DNA of 27,700 nucleotides, taken from positions 1 through 27,700 of the forward strand of contig NW_003314351.1 of NCBI RefSeq assembly GCF_000143415.4. The letters run 5' to 3'. The notes under the pieces are model-generated. The model was not told where the DNA came from and did not search any database. It saw nothing but the letters and a program-made list of their open reading frames with translations. The stretch's first letter is position 1. Each line of letters opens with the position of its first letter. The stretch comes from Selaginella moellendorffii (Eukaryota; Streptophyta; Lycopodiopsida; Selaginellales; Selaginellaceae). Position numbers and translations under genes: made by a program. Positions 18,865 to 27,700 of this stretch are shown here, in pieces.

Positions 18865-19935
18865 CTTTATTCCATGGTTCTCTATGCCTACCATGATTCT
18901 CCTATTCTAAGCAGGCATATAGAACATTGTCGTATGACTAAAAAGCTGCGCAAGTTTTTCTATTGGCCAAAGATGCGATGTGATGTTATCTAGTATGTGC
19001 ATAGTTGTGTTTAGTGCTAAGCTCGTAATACTCCCCTTCATGCTATAGAAAGATAGTTGAAGTCAATTGTAGTTTCCCGCTTGTTCAAGTTGGTGGCATT
19101 TGATCTTATGGGATCTTTTCCATGATTGACTGTTGGCAATGAATATATTATTATTGCTTTTAATTACTTAACTCATTGGGTGGAAGTTGGTGCTCTTGTT
19201 AGCACCTTTGCAATTGCTGTTAAATATTTCCTCCTCAATCAAGTGGTGTTCGAACATTTTTGTCCGGAGCGGATTCTTTCGAATAATGGTCCTGCATTTA
19301 TGGCTGAGGCATTTCATATTTTGACGTCATGGTTGGGGATATGCCACACTTTCATGAATGCTTATCATTCACAGTCAAACAGTTTGATGGAACGACTCAT
19401 TTGGACATTCAAAGGGATAATCGTGAAGTATGTGAACTTTAAGCATTTAGATTGAGATGGTTATTTATTGTCTCTTTGGTATGCATATGTCACAAAGGTG
19501 TAAAGTTTTGTTGGTGTTTCACCATATAAACTTCTATATAGTCATGATCCAATATTACCAATAGAGTTAGGTTTGCCTTCACAATTGCCACAAGCTACCA
19601 ATGTTAGGTTATGGGATCAGTATTTGATGAGCATTTTTCCACTTGTCAGAACAAAATTTACTAAATACTTAGGCCATGTACAAGTGAGATAACAACAACA
19701 CTACAACTCCCATCATCGTTCACTTACAGAGTATAAAGTGGATGACTTAGTGTTAATCCATTTTCCCTATCTTATGGTATGGTTTATCTAAGGGGTTCCT
19801 TGTTCAATGGAAAAGACCATATCAAGTGTTGCAACAAGTTGAACCATAAGTTTATGAGGTTTGGCATGACATCCAGTAGGACAATCCTCTAGAAATTGTG
19901 TATGTGCAACAATTAAAACACTTTGTACAAAGGGA
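18865..19935 (+). pseudogene. Integrase remnant of the Ty3-type element
   Basis: The HHCC zinc-binding part is visible (YHDSPILSRHIEHC, FFYWPKM, then YVHSCV with stops). The core follows: D in VAFDLMGSFP (19102), the second catalytic position in ILSNNGPAFMAE is asparagine in place of aspartate, and the glutamate is kept in HSQSNSLMERLIWTF. The open stretch is 19126-19455. Downstream, LTEYKVDDLVLIHF and VQWKRPYQVLQQVEP are the C-terminal GPY-like module. Stops and the lost aspartate make it inactive. Confidence 0.85.
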
Positions 19936-20040
19936 TTAGAAACAATTAATACCATCTAAAGATCTATCAATGCCTCTTCCTAATGTCTCATTTGATCCCA
20001 ACCCATTTATAAGAGAACCCTAATAATCTTCCATTATTCC

Positions 20041-20052
20041 AAAAGGAGGGGA
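20041..20052 (+). promoter_or_regulatory. Polypurine tract of the Ty3-type element
   Basis: AAAAGGAGGGGA lies 3 bp before the TGTGAAG start of the 3' LTR, the normal place for the plus-strand primer. Confidence 0.75.
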
Positions 20053-20055
20053 TGA

Positions 20056-20216
20056 TGTGAAGTTCAAATATACGACTACGATACCATATATTAATATTAG
20101 CACAATGGGATTTTGATAGCCGTCGGATTGATTTCAATCCGGACCATTTGCTCCTATATATAAGCTAGGTTTTTGGGTTAATTGATATGCACAGTTTCAT
20201 ATTCAAAGTAGTCACA
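20056..20216 (+). repeat. 3' LTR of the Ty3-type element
   Basis: 161 bp, aligned with the 5' LTR through AATGGGATTTTGATAGCCGT, CCTATATATAAGC and TGATATGCACA. Most differences from the 5' LTR are transitions. A deletion of about 10 bp lies near its end. ATTC follows directly. Confidence 0.82.
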
Positions 20217-20310
20217 ATTCTAAATTTTCAATATATATAATATTTTATTTTCAATGTATAATAACTCTCTTAAATATTATTCTAAAATTAGAATATAATA
20301 TAGTTGTTAT

Positions 20311-21704
20311 GACATGTACCACTTGAATCTCATAAAGGAAAAGAGCATAACCTCAATCTCACTCAAACATCATAAGAGTTTAAACACTAGAATCTAGCAT
20401 CTAATCCTCATGAGGAACACTACACCCTCACTTCTCCCTTTCAAGGTGATTTGCCTCATACTAAGTCCTGGATCATATCACTGTGATCCATGGAGCTAGA
20501 AACATAACTAAAGAACTTCCACCCTCTCCTCAATCCATCTATCTCCAAAAATTCTAGTGCCAAAATCTAGCTCCCTTTGAAGAATGTCCTAATGCCTCCT
20601 GGATCAGTCCCCAAGGCTCTCTACCTCTTAGAATCTCCCTACCAAAATCCCTTGATCAAACCTTAATCACTGAACACACAATGCCACCTCTACTCCGCCA
20701 GTGCCTCCAACCTTTTAAGTTGTGCATAGCCTTTAATCCACTTGTGACTTGCTTGTGCCTCTGATTGGAAGTCTTCTCTTGGAAGTCTCCCTCTAAGTCT
20801 CCCCTGTTCCCTCTGAAGGTGCTCTACCTCACACTGAGGCCCTCTGGATCACACTGATCCACACCTATTAGAACAAGAGCACGGTTCTCTGGAAAGATCT
20901 CCATCTGGGCCATATTTGCCCTTCCAGTAGTGCCTTTGCTCTCTGCCACCTCGTGGTGTCCATTGGAAGTCTCCCTCTTATATTCCTTTTGAGTATCTAG
21001 GTCTCCCTCTCATCCTCAAATTGCTCTCTCAAGGTGACCTGCCTTGTATTGAGGCCCTGGATCATGCCACTATGATCCATACAAATTGCATTTCATCTAG
21101 GCCACGTTTGCCCTAAAATGAGCCGGCTCTTCTCCTCCCCCTTCAATACATGTATGGGATGGATAGCAAATTGACCAACAACACTATTACTCTCAGGTGA
21201 ACATAGAATTTTTACTGAAACTGCTCCTCCTCTGGATCCTCCATCCAGTGCCTTTCAAAGCACCATCATGTGTCGCCTCAGCAGCGGCTCTTCCCAGCGC
21301 CTCTAGACAGCACGTCCAGCACTGTCCTCTACTGGCAGCATCTAGAGCACAACTTGTACTTCACACCATACACAGCACACAGCTTGCTCCCTGGCATCGC
21401 CTCCTCTAGCAACACTTCTCTGTCTCAGCACCCAGTGCCTCTGCCCTGATCTGGGCTCTAGTGCAACACCAAGAACTCCCCTTACAACCATGATCTTGTG
21501 GCTCACCTTCTTGTCAGCCAACAAGCGCCATCCACTTCTGATTAAGGTGGCTCATCCTCCTCCTCACCAGTGAGAGCCATCGTCCCAGTATCTGATACCA
21601 TGAAAAGAAACAATGGACGGGCAAAAGGTTATATTTGATAAACCAAGAATCATGACTCAAAAACCCTCCGGTAACCTGGCAAGACATGTGCCACCTGGAT
21701 CTCA
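20311..21704 (-). mobile_element. Probable minus-strand LTR-retrotransposon fragment (non-coding)
   Basis: A related 22-bp sequence (GACATGT, CCAC and ATCTCA blocks) occurs at both ends (20311-20332 and 21682-21704). At 21601-21704 the minus strand runs TGAGATCC...CTTTTCA and is followed directly by a tRNA-Met-type primer binding site, as an LTR would be. In between, a block of about 55 bp (AAGGTG...GGATCA...TGATCCA) recurs near 20453, 20816 and 21034, and GGAAGTCTCCCTCT occurs at about 20789 and 20970. No coding frame is credible. Homology between the two ends extends beyond the supposed LTR start, so the boundaries are uncertain. Confidence 0.45.
21586..21600 (-). promoter_or_regulatory. 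Primer binding site, tRNA-Met type
   Basis: The minus strand reads TGGTATCAGATACTG directly after TTTCTTTTCA. TGGTATCAGA is the usual start of the plant initiator tRNA-Met primer binding site. Confidence 0.6.
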
Positions 21705-21735
21705 CTAACCTCAATACTATCAACTTCATTGGTGA

Positions 21736-24201
21736 GAGCTTTCATGCACATCGGGAATTAGGCTCGAGGTGTGTTTGAGACAATGGTGACGAGGGACTTG
21801 GTTTCGTGGACAAAAATAGTGTCGGGCTATGCCTTGTAGAAGAGGCCGAGAGGATGTTTTCCCGGATGGCCCAGTAGAATCTCGTGTCTTGGAATGGGCT
21901 GATGGAAAACGGCAAGAGCGAAGCTGCTGTTTGATCGAATGCCACAGTTGCCTACATCAATCGCTGCCGCCTATGCCCAGCACGGGCATGTCGATGGCGA
22001 TCCACCACCAAATGCCCACAAGGGACTTGATATGCTTGTCGCAATGCTCGGCCAGGCCGGGAGAATGGAGGACGCCCTCAAGATCCAGCAGCAAATGCCG
22101 AGATGGAATGTTTTGCGATCCTCTCCGGCTATGCGGGAGATATCCACTCTCGTGGGCATTGCGGCGAGCACAGCTCGAGCCTCGATCACGCGGCCATTGC
22201 GAGCGTAAGCGTGAACCAAACTCGTCCAGCAGCAATTCACGATCTCTTCCGGGATGCTGTCAAACGATCGCATCTTGCGGCCTGGAACTTGATGATGGAA
22301 GCATATGCCCAAACTGAGCAAGCCATCCAACTCTTCCACGAGGCCACGCCCGACGGTGGAGTGAGGATCGATCTTGTGTCGTTCATCACCATCCTCTCGG
22401 CTTGCAGCCATTTGGGGAAGATCCAAATCGCCCGCGATCAATGGTCGCCTATGATCGCGAGAACCAAAACTTTGGGTTAGAGAGCAATGTCGGGGGCGAA
22501 TGACTGCTGCGATCGCAGGGCTAGTGGAGCGACATTTCCTGGCGGATCTCGTGAGGGCTGCTGGCCGTGGCAAGGATATTTTCTTCGCCAATCTCCTCAT
22601 CCAGTTGTATGGGCGCTGCGGCAGCGCTGCAGATGCGCCATCTCTCTTGATCGCCGAAATACTCCTGGGAACACCTTTAATGCCGCCGAGCTCTTCGATC
22701 GCATCCCGGCTCTTCGATCGAATGTGCCATCGCAAAGTGCCAGGGAGGGGAATATTGCGCGATCCAAGAGCCTCTTTGATCGAATGCCCCACTGGAATCT
22801 CGTGTTCTGCAAAGTGGTCGTGAGGTCCTATATCCGGAGCTCCAATCTCGACCAGGAAAAGAATATCTTCGATTCCATGGCGGATCATGACGTAGCATCT
22901 TGGAACTTGCTCATTACACTGTATGCCCAGTTCGGGCAACTTGAGCTTGCCAAGACACTTTTGACGGGATGGAGTTTCGTGATCTAACCCGCCGGGACTG
23001 CCCGGCGGTGATCGATCGTGTCCCAGAGCTCCAGGCCGTGATATGGAACTCAATGATCACAGTGCTCGCGCAGGGGCAAATCGGAGGCAGCAAACGAATC
23101 TACTGCTGTGCTACCCGCAGAATGATTCCTGGAAGAATTGGACAGGGCGTTCCATCGGCTCCGAGAGATCTTTGACTCCATGCCGGATAAGGACGTGGTG
23201 GCGTGGACGGCGATTGTGAAAGCTTAACTTACCAAGGCTTTGTCGCCCTCGCGAAGAAAATCTTCGTTCAAATCCTGGAAAAGAATCCAGTCTATGCTCC
23301 TCGCGTATGCCGAGAGTGGGCACTTTGGCGGGGTTCTTCCACGCAAGACCATCGTCTGCTGGACAGCTCTCCCGCAAGTTTTTGAGCGATCTCGGCGCCG
23401 CCAGGAGCATGATTGAGAGCATGAAGATGCGCAGCTTCGTTTCCTAGATGACCTTGGTGTGGGCTTATGCTCGAAACGGGGAAGTCTTCCATACGTTCCG
23501 GAACGTTCGAACTTCGTGCAGCCATGTCGGTCTCGTGGCCGAGGGCTGGGACCACTTCGTCTGCTTGGTGCCAAGGAGAGAGCGCTATTGCTGCATGAAG
23601 AACTCTGAGCACCGTCGTCAACTCGATGCCATTCCTTCCAGACATCGTGATCTGGATGTCGCTGCTGGGAGCTTGTCACCTGATCCACCGCGAAGCAGGT
23701 TGAGCTGAGCGAGTCGCGGCAAAGATCTTCGAGGCTACACGACTGCATACGTGGTTCTCTGGAACATGTACTCGTCGATCTGGAGGAGGGACAAGGTGTC
23801 GATGATCCGGAACCTGATGAAGTCGAGGCGAGTGAGAAAACTTCCGGGGATCAGCAACATCGAAGTTTGGCAGCGAAGTTCACAGTTTCGTGGTGGGGGA
23901 TCTTTCGCATCCTCACAGCGAAGATATCGTCGCGGATCTCCAGAGGCTGGCGAGAGAAATGCGGCACGCTGGCTACGTTCCCGACACGAAGGAGATCTTT
24001 CATGAGGAGCAAAAGGAGGAGCTGTTGCACTACCACGGCGAAAAGATGGCTGTGGCTTTTGGATTGATCTCGGCGCTGAGGAACTTGCGGGTGTGTGGGG
24101 ATTGCCACTCGGCTATCAAGTCTGTATCCAAGATGGTGGTATCTATAACCGTGAGAGATGCTAACCGGTTCCATCACATGCAGAAACAACAAAAAGAATG
24201 A
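21736..24201 (+). pseudogene. PLS-class PPR pseudogene with truncated DYW domain (copy A)
   Basis: PPR repeat hallmarks occur in order but in changing frames: VFETMVTRDLVSWTKIVSGY (about 21770), LVEEAERMFSRMA, GRMEDALKIQQQMP, AWNLMMEAYAQ (about 22280), DLVSFITILSACSHLG (about 22370), LFDRMPHWNLVF, IFDSMADHDVASWNLLITLY, FDSMPDKDVVAWTAIV (about 23170). The end is an E-type region (KLPGISNIEV) and, after a 1-nt frameshift near 23865, a DYW deaminase part open to 24201. It keeps the HxE (YHGEKMAVAFGLI) and CGDCHSAIK motifs and VRDANRFHHM, but lacks about 9 residues before LRNLRVCGDC and the final CSCGDYW. Such proteins bind organelle RNA and edit C to U (family knowledge). At least five frame changes make this copy non-functional. 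Confidence 0.88.
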
Positions 24202-24660
24202 TCAGAAAAAAGGAGAAGCGAAAGCCTCACCTTTAGAGCTTCAGCTCCCTTCCTTCTGGTATAACAAAACTCAAAGGAATGGAAGTAAAAATGGCAGGAA
24301 CACTTCCTGTGCAGCTCAAGCTCCCGGCTCTTGAGCTGCTCCAAGACGTAGCTACTAGATCGAAAACGGCCAAGATCTCCACAAATAAAGCTAGATTGGA
24401 AAAAGGATATATACATCATTTCAGAGGCGATGTGTCCAGTCAGCTCAATCTGCGCGCGAGCTGCTTGCCGACCATTACAAAAAGTTCGCGCTTGGTTTTA
24501 TCTTTAAATATCACTAAAAGATTTGTGGTTGCTATTGCGTTTCTAGCTATATGGATTCGAGAACGAAAACAGCCTTCACTGTCTCCGAGATCTTTTCTGA
24601 AAAGCTATTTGTTCTAAGATGAAAGAAAACCAAACACTAGTATATTTAAATTATAGCCCT
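24202..24660 (+). other. Downstream flank of the PPR pseudogene, no gene seen
   Basis: Open frames here are short and unlike any family. AGCTTCAGCTC and GCTCAAGCTCC pieces recur, but no repeat structure is firm. Confidence 0.4.
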
Positions 24661-24699
24661 TTAAAGAGGATGTTTCTCACCTAAATACCACTGTGGTTT

Positions 24700-25278
24700 C
24701 TATTCATTCGAACTGGGAAGTTTGGGCTAAATTATTCTGCGCAACTTCCTTGCTTCACTCCGTATCTATATACTTTGCTATCACTGGGCTATGTGGCTGG
24801 AGGTAAGCTAGATTTAGTTATGGATAATTGCTTAACAATTTGTTTCAGTTGTCTATGCTAGTTAGCTTTGCTATTGGAGGAGCTCACATATGTTTTACAT
24901 TCATTGCTTTACAAGTAGCACATGCTTATGCAGGGACATCATCAAATTATGAGGTGGTGGATAGGGATACAGGAATGCACTGAAGACGAATCTATACCAT
25001 ATGTTTCATATCAGGTATATTTACTTTTTACCCTTGATTCTATAGTTAATAATGAAAGAGTATATAATTCCATATTTGATATATAAAAATGTTCTGTAGT
25101 AATTTTTTAATTCAGCAGCTTTGGTTAAAAACCAAGTGTTAGTAACATATGTTGTATCCATAATCTCGCTCATTGATTCCTTAGACATTGCACTGAGGAT
25201 GAGTATTGGACCAGAGGATATGCCAAGCAGGGCATATGCTAAAAGGAATTTATTCATTGAAGCCTTTGTAAATTTCTA
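24700..25278 (+). pseudogene. Diverged membrane-protein paralogue fragment (copy 3, plus strand)
   Basis: Three exon-like pieces match the membrane family in order. The first, ending at 24802, reads NYSAQLPCFTPYLYTLLSLG and has the donor GGAG|GTAAG at the same place and phase as the intact gene. The second, from 24849 after TGTTTCAG, reads MLVSFAIGGAHICF and LQVAHAYAGTSS and lacks the first dozen codons of the exon, ending in a stop. The third, from about 25120 after TTCAGCAG, reads VVSIISLIDSLDIALRMS and ends in a stop at about 25278. It is more diverged than the three minus-strand copies and lies between the two PPR pseudogenes. Confidence 0.6.
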
Positions 25279-25375
25279 ATTCCTAGCTGTAATCCCAGCA
25301 TTTGCCAAGATGAGGCAAATGGGTATAACTAAGGCTTTTTACGACACTGAGCCCGAGAAAGATCTCGTGCTGTCG

Positions 25376-26690
25376 GAGCTTTCGTGCAAATCGGGAATTT
25401 GGTGGAGGTTTGAGACGATGGCGACGAGGAACTTGGCTATGCCTTGTAGAAGAGGTCAAGAGGATGTTTTTCCGGATTCCGGACTCTCGTGTCCTGGAAT
25501 GGGCTGACAGAGCGTGCCGCAGAAACATCGTTGCCGCCGCCTATGTCCAGGGGGATCCACCAGCAAATGCCCGCAAGGGACTTGATATGCTCGTCGCGAT
25601 GCTCGGCCAGGCTGGGAGAATGGAGGACGCGCTCATGATCCAGCACAAAATGCCGAGATGGAACGTTTTCACCGGGAACGCGATCCTCTCGGGCTACGCC
25701 ATCCAATGTCGTTTGACAGCATCCCGGGCGAGATAGTGAATTGCCAGTGCTGGACGAGTTTGATGCACGCTTACGCTCGCAATGGCCGTGTGATCGAGGC
25801 TCGAGCTGTTCTTGCCGCAATGCGCACGAGAGATCTTGCTGCCTGGAACTTGATGATGGAAACATATGCCCAAAAAGCGCATTACAGGGAAGCCATCCAC
25901 GACCACGCTCGATGGCGGAGTGAGGATCGATCTCGTCTCGTTCATCACCGTCCTCTCGGCTTGCAAGATCCTAATCGCCCGCGATCAGTTCGTGTCTATG
26001 GTCGCCTATGATCGCTGACTATGGCATCGTTCCAATGGGATCACTACTCTCGCGAGATCGGAAGGCTTTGCGACGCCGAGAGTTTCCTCGAGACGATGTC
26101 TTTCGTGCCTGCCTGCCCTCTCCCATCGGCGGATTGGTGGAATACAAGAGATGGATCGCCGAAATCCCTCCAATGCCGCCGAGCTCTTCGATCATTCCGG
26201 CTCTTCGATCGAATGCCCCATCGCGACGCTTTGCCAGGGAGCAATCCAAGAGCCTCCTATGCCACAGTGGAATCTCGTGTCCTGCAACGAGGTGGTGCAA
26301 TCCTACATCCGGAGCTCCAATCTCGGCCAAGCGAAGAAGATCCATGCCGGATCACCGTGGTCTCTTGGAATTACACTGTATGCTCAGTCCGGGCATCTTG
26401 CGCTTGCCAAGAACACGTTTGATGGGATGGCGTTCCGCGATCTTGTCTCGTATATGTGGCAGCCTCCCGGATCCGCGACTGCCAGGCTATGTTCGATCGC
26501 GTCTCAGAGTGACACGGAACTCGATGATCACGGAGCTCGCGCACCAGGGAGAATGCCGGCCAAGGATCTCGTGTCATGGACGAATCTACTGCTGTGCTAC
26601 GCCCAGAATGGATTCCTGGAAGACTCAGACAGGGCTCGCCAACGCAGTGGGATTTGGCCACCTTATTTGTGTTTTAAACTACAATAATAT
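25376..26690 (+). pseudogene. PPR pseudogene, partial duplicate (copy B)
   Basis: It aligns with copy A from GAGCTTTCGTGCAAATCG (25376; copy A at 21736). Shared pieces are CTATGCCTTGTAGAAGAGG, GRMEDALMIQHKMPRWNVF, NAILSGYA, WTSLMHAYARNGRVIEARAV, AAWNLMMETYAQKAHY, SYIRSSNLGQAKK, FDGMAFRDLVSY, LVSWTNLLLCYAQNGFLED. It has its own deletions (for example it lacks the DLVSWTKIV segment) and many frame changes, and ends before any E or DYW region. Where it is not deleted it keeps some repeats better than copy A does, such as the segment at 25740-25860. Confidence 0.85.
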
Positions 26691-26816
26691 CAGGCTCACT
26701 GGAAGAAGTGGCAAGGATTTTCCCCATGCCCCCTCGCACTCTGACAGTACTACAAATCCTTTACAAACTTTCGCATCAACCACATAATATTACACAAAAG
26801 AAGCCATATTTCTTTC

Positions 26817-27694
26817 TTAATCGGAAACATTTGCTACTCTCCCACTGCCTCTTTTTTTCATCAGAACCCGTGCTACCATTTCCCCCATTAACACCACAAC
26901 AACAATAGAGTCCATGACGCACACCATCCTGTTTCCCCACCTCCAGTTTGGATATAGACGTTTACAGACATAAATTATAGGTATGCAACATGGCTCACAT
27001 AAAGAAAGTATAGGATATCCACCAATCACCTCATATATGTGGTAATGATCTTGCCCTTGGCGGTCACCAAATCCATGATTTGGAAAAAGCCATCTTTTCG
27101 AGCCAAGAAAACGGGGTGTTTCTATGAACCATCTCATTATGGCTGATGTTCCTGCACAAGAATGTGCTATTGCAGACAAAACTTGCCAAACGATAAACCA
27201 GGAGCGATTTGAGACATATGTGCTTGCTAATGCACTCGCTGCTCCAATAAAAATACTAACCAGCATACAGCACCTGGAGTGAAAGAGAGTAACGATTCCA
27301 ATAATAGCTGTAAAAACATCTTAGAAATAATATTTTATGAGACTGTCTTACCTCCAATAATATAGCCCACTGATAAAAATGTATATATGTGGTGAGTGAA
27401 GCAAACAAGCTGCCAATATCGAATCGCAGAGTACTTTGGCCCAATTGTTACATAAGCCAAGTAATCCGACGTAAAACCCCAATGGTAGCCAACGTTTAGT
27501 GCATTGCAGTCTCTTCGACAATAGAGAACACCACTTGGGCAGTGCCACTTTGGAGGATAAAAAGTGATGTAAATGGTGAAAACATAGAAAGTAATGGCCC
27601 AAGTCATAATTATTGAAACAGGTAAGAAGAACCACCACAATGGAACGCTCTTACTAGTAATTTCCATACCCAACCTTTCAAGCCCTAATAGATC
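26817..27694 (-). CDS. Multi-pass membrane protein of unknown family, C-terminal 277 aa (partial)
   Basis: Two exons are visible: 27694 to 27352 and 27307 to 26817 (stop TAA at 26817-26819), joined in phase across a 44-nt GT-AG intron. The first exon follows an acceptor (CCATAG before GATC) and begins DLLGLERLGMEITSKSVPLW. The broken copy at 5517 starts at the same place (DYLLGLDRLG), so more exons lie beyond the right edge. Hydrophobic segments, counted in the visible part, are about 18-46, 93-123, 128-143, 148-166 and near the C-terminus (VCVMDSIVVVVLMGEM). A loop with three cysteines (C52, C59, C63) follows the first. I do not recognise the family. It is the only intact member among four copies in the window. 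A start at M10 is possible but less likely. Confidence 0.7.
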
Positions 27695-27700
27695 CTATGG

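Larger units (their letters stand above)
13544..20216 (+). mobile_element. Old Ty3-type LTR retrotransposon, defective, split by a nested solo LTR
   Basis: Two related short LTRs bound the element (13544-13718 and 20056-20216), both opening TGTGA and closing TCACA, flanked on both sides by ATTC (a possible 4-bp target duplication; 5 bp is usual). Internal order is gag with a zinc knuckle, protease, reverse transcriptase, RNase H, integrase with the C-terminal GPY-like module. Integrase after RNase H is the Ty3/Gypsy order. Without the nested insertion it is about 4.9 kb. The LTRs are only about 80% alike by eye and every domain has stops, so it is old and cannot move by itself. Confidence 0.88.

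Noticed and set aside
21197-21524. Small open frames on both strands between 21.2 and 21.5 kb
   Set aside because: They lie in the non-coding part of the minus-strand retrotransposon fragment and look like translated low-complexity CT/CA-rich DNA.
21971-23053. Minus-strand open frame of 360 codons
   Set aside because: It is the antisense of the PPR pseudogene. PPR motifs are clear on plus, and the minus frame has no recognisable domain.

Overview
The window looks like nuclear DNA of a vascular plant, most likely a lycophyte such as Selaginella. The evidence is very short GT-AG introns (44-70 nt in most cases), a compact gene-dense left end, decayed PLS-class PPR/DYW genes, and old Ty3-type retrotransposon debris. 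The species call is inference. The clade-level call (plant) is firmer, because it rests on the plant-type WD40 protein, the DYW domain and the plant tRNA-Asp remnant.

Layout. At 1-3721 there are three intact host genes. A WDR44-like WD40 protein runs off the left edge on the minus strand. It is divergent from a nine-exon METTL5 orthologue (18S rRNA m6A methyltransferase), which is followed 136 bp later by a four-exon universal stress protein. A deleted tRNA-Asp copy lies just after. At 4130-6243 there are duplication products: two broken minus-strand copies of an unidentified multi-pass membrane protein and an intron-retaining METTL5 pseudogene. At 6240-13540 there is gene-poor, AT-rich, decayed sequence with an unidentified exon-like series, a decayed minus-strand coding block, an inverted repeat and a 0.73-kb tandem duplication. 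At 13544-20216 there is an old Ty3-type LTR retrotransposon with recognisable gag, protease, RT/RNase H and integrase. It is riddled with stops and split by a nested 1757-bp solo LTR (16811-18567, 5-bp duplication TGTTC) that carries a GC-rich tandem repeat array. At 20300-21700 there is a repeat-rich segment with a minus-strand tRNA-Met-type primer binding site. At 21736-26690 there are two related PPR pseudogenes (the first ends in a truncated DYW domain), with a diverged plus-strand fragment of the membrane family between them. At 26817-27694 there is the only apparently intact copy of that membrane protein, on the minus strand and running off the right edge.

Functionally, METTL5 has a perfect double telo-box 12 bp before its start codon and a site II-like motif upstream, the pair typical of plant ribosome-biogenesis genes. 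That fits its expected role. The rest of the window is mainly a record of segmental duplication and transposon decay. I did not find a convincing new multi-gene system. The most unusual items are the four-copy membrane family, the nested repeat-bearing solo LTR, the twin PPR pseudogenes and the tRNA-Asp internal deletion.
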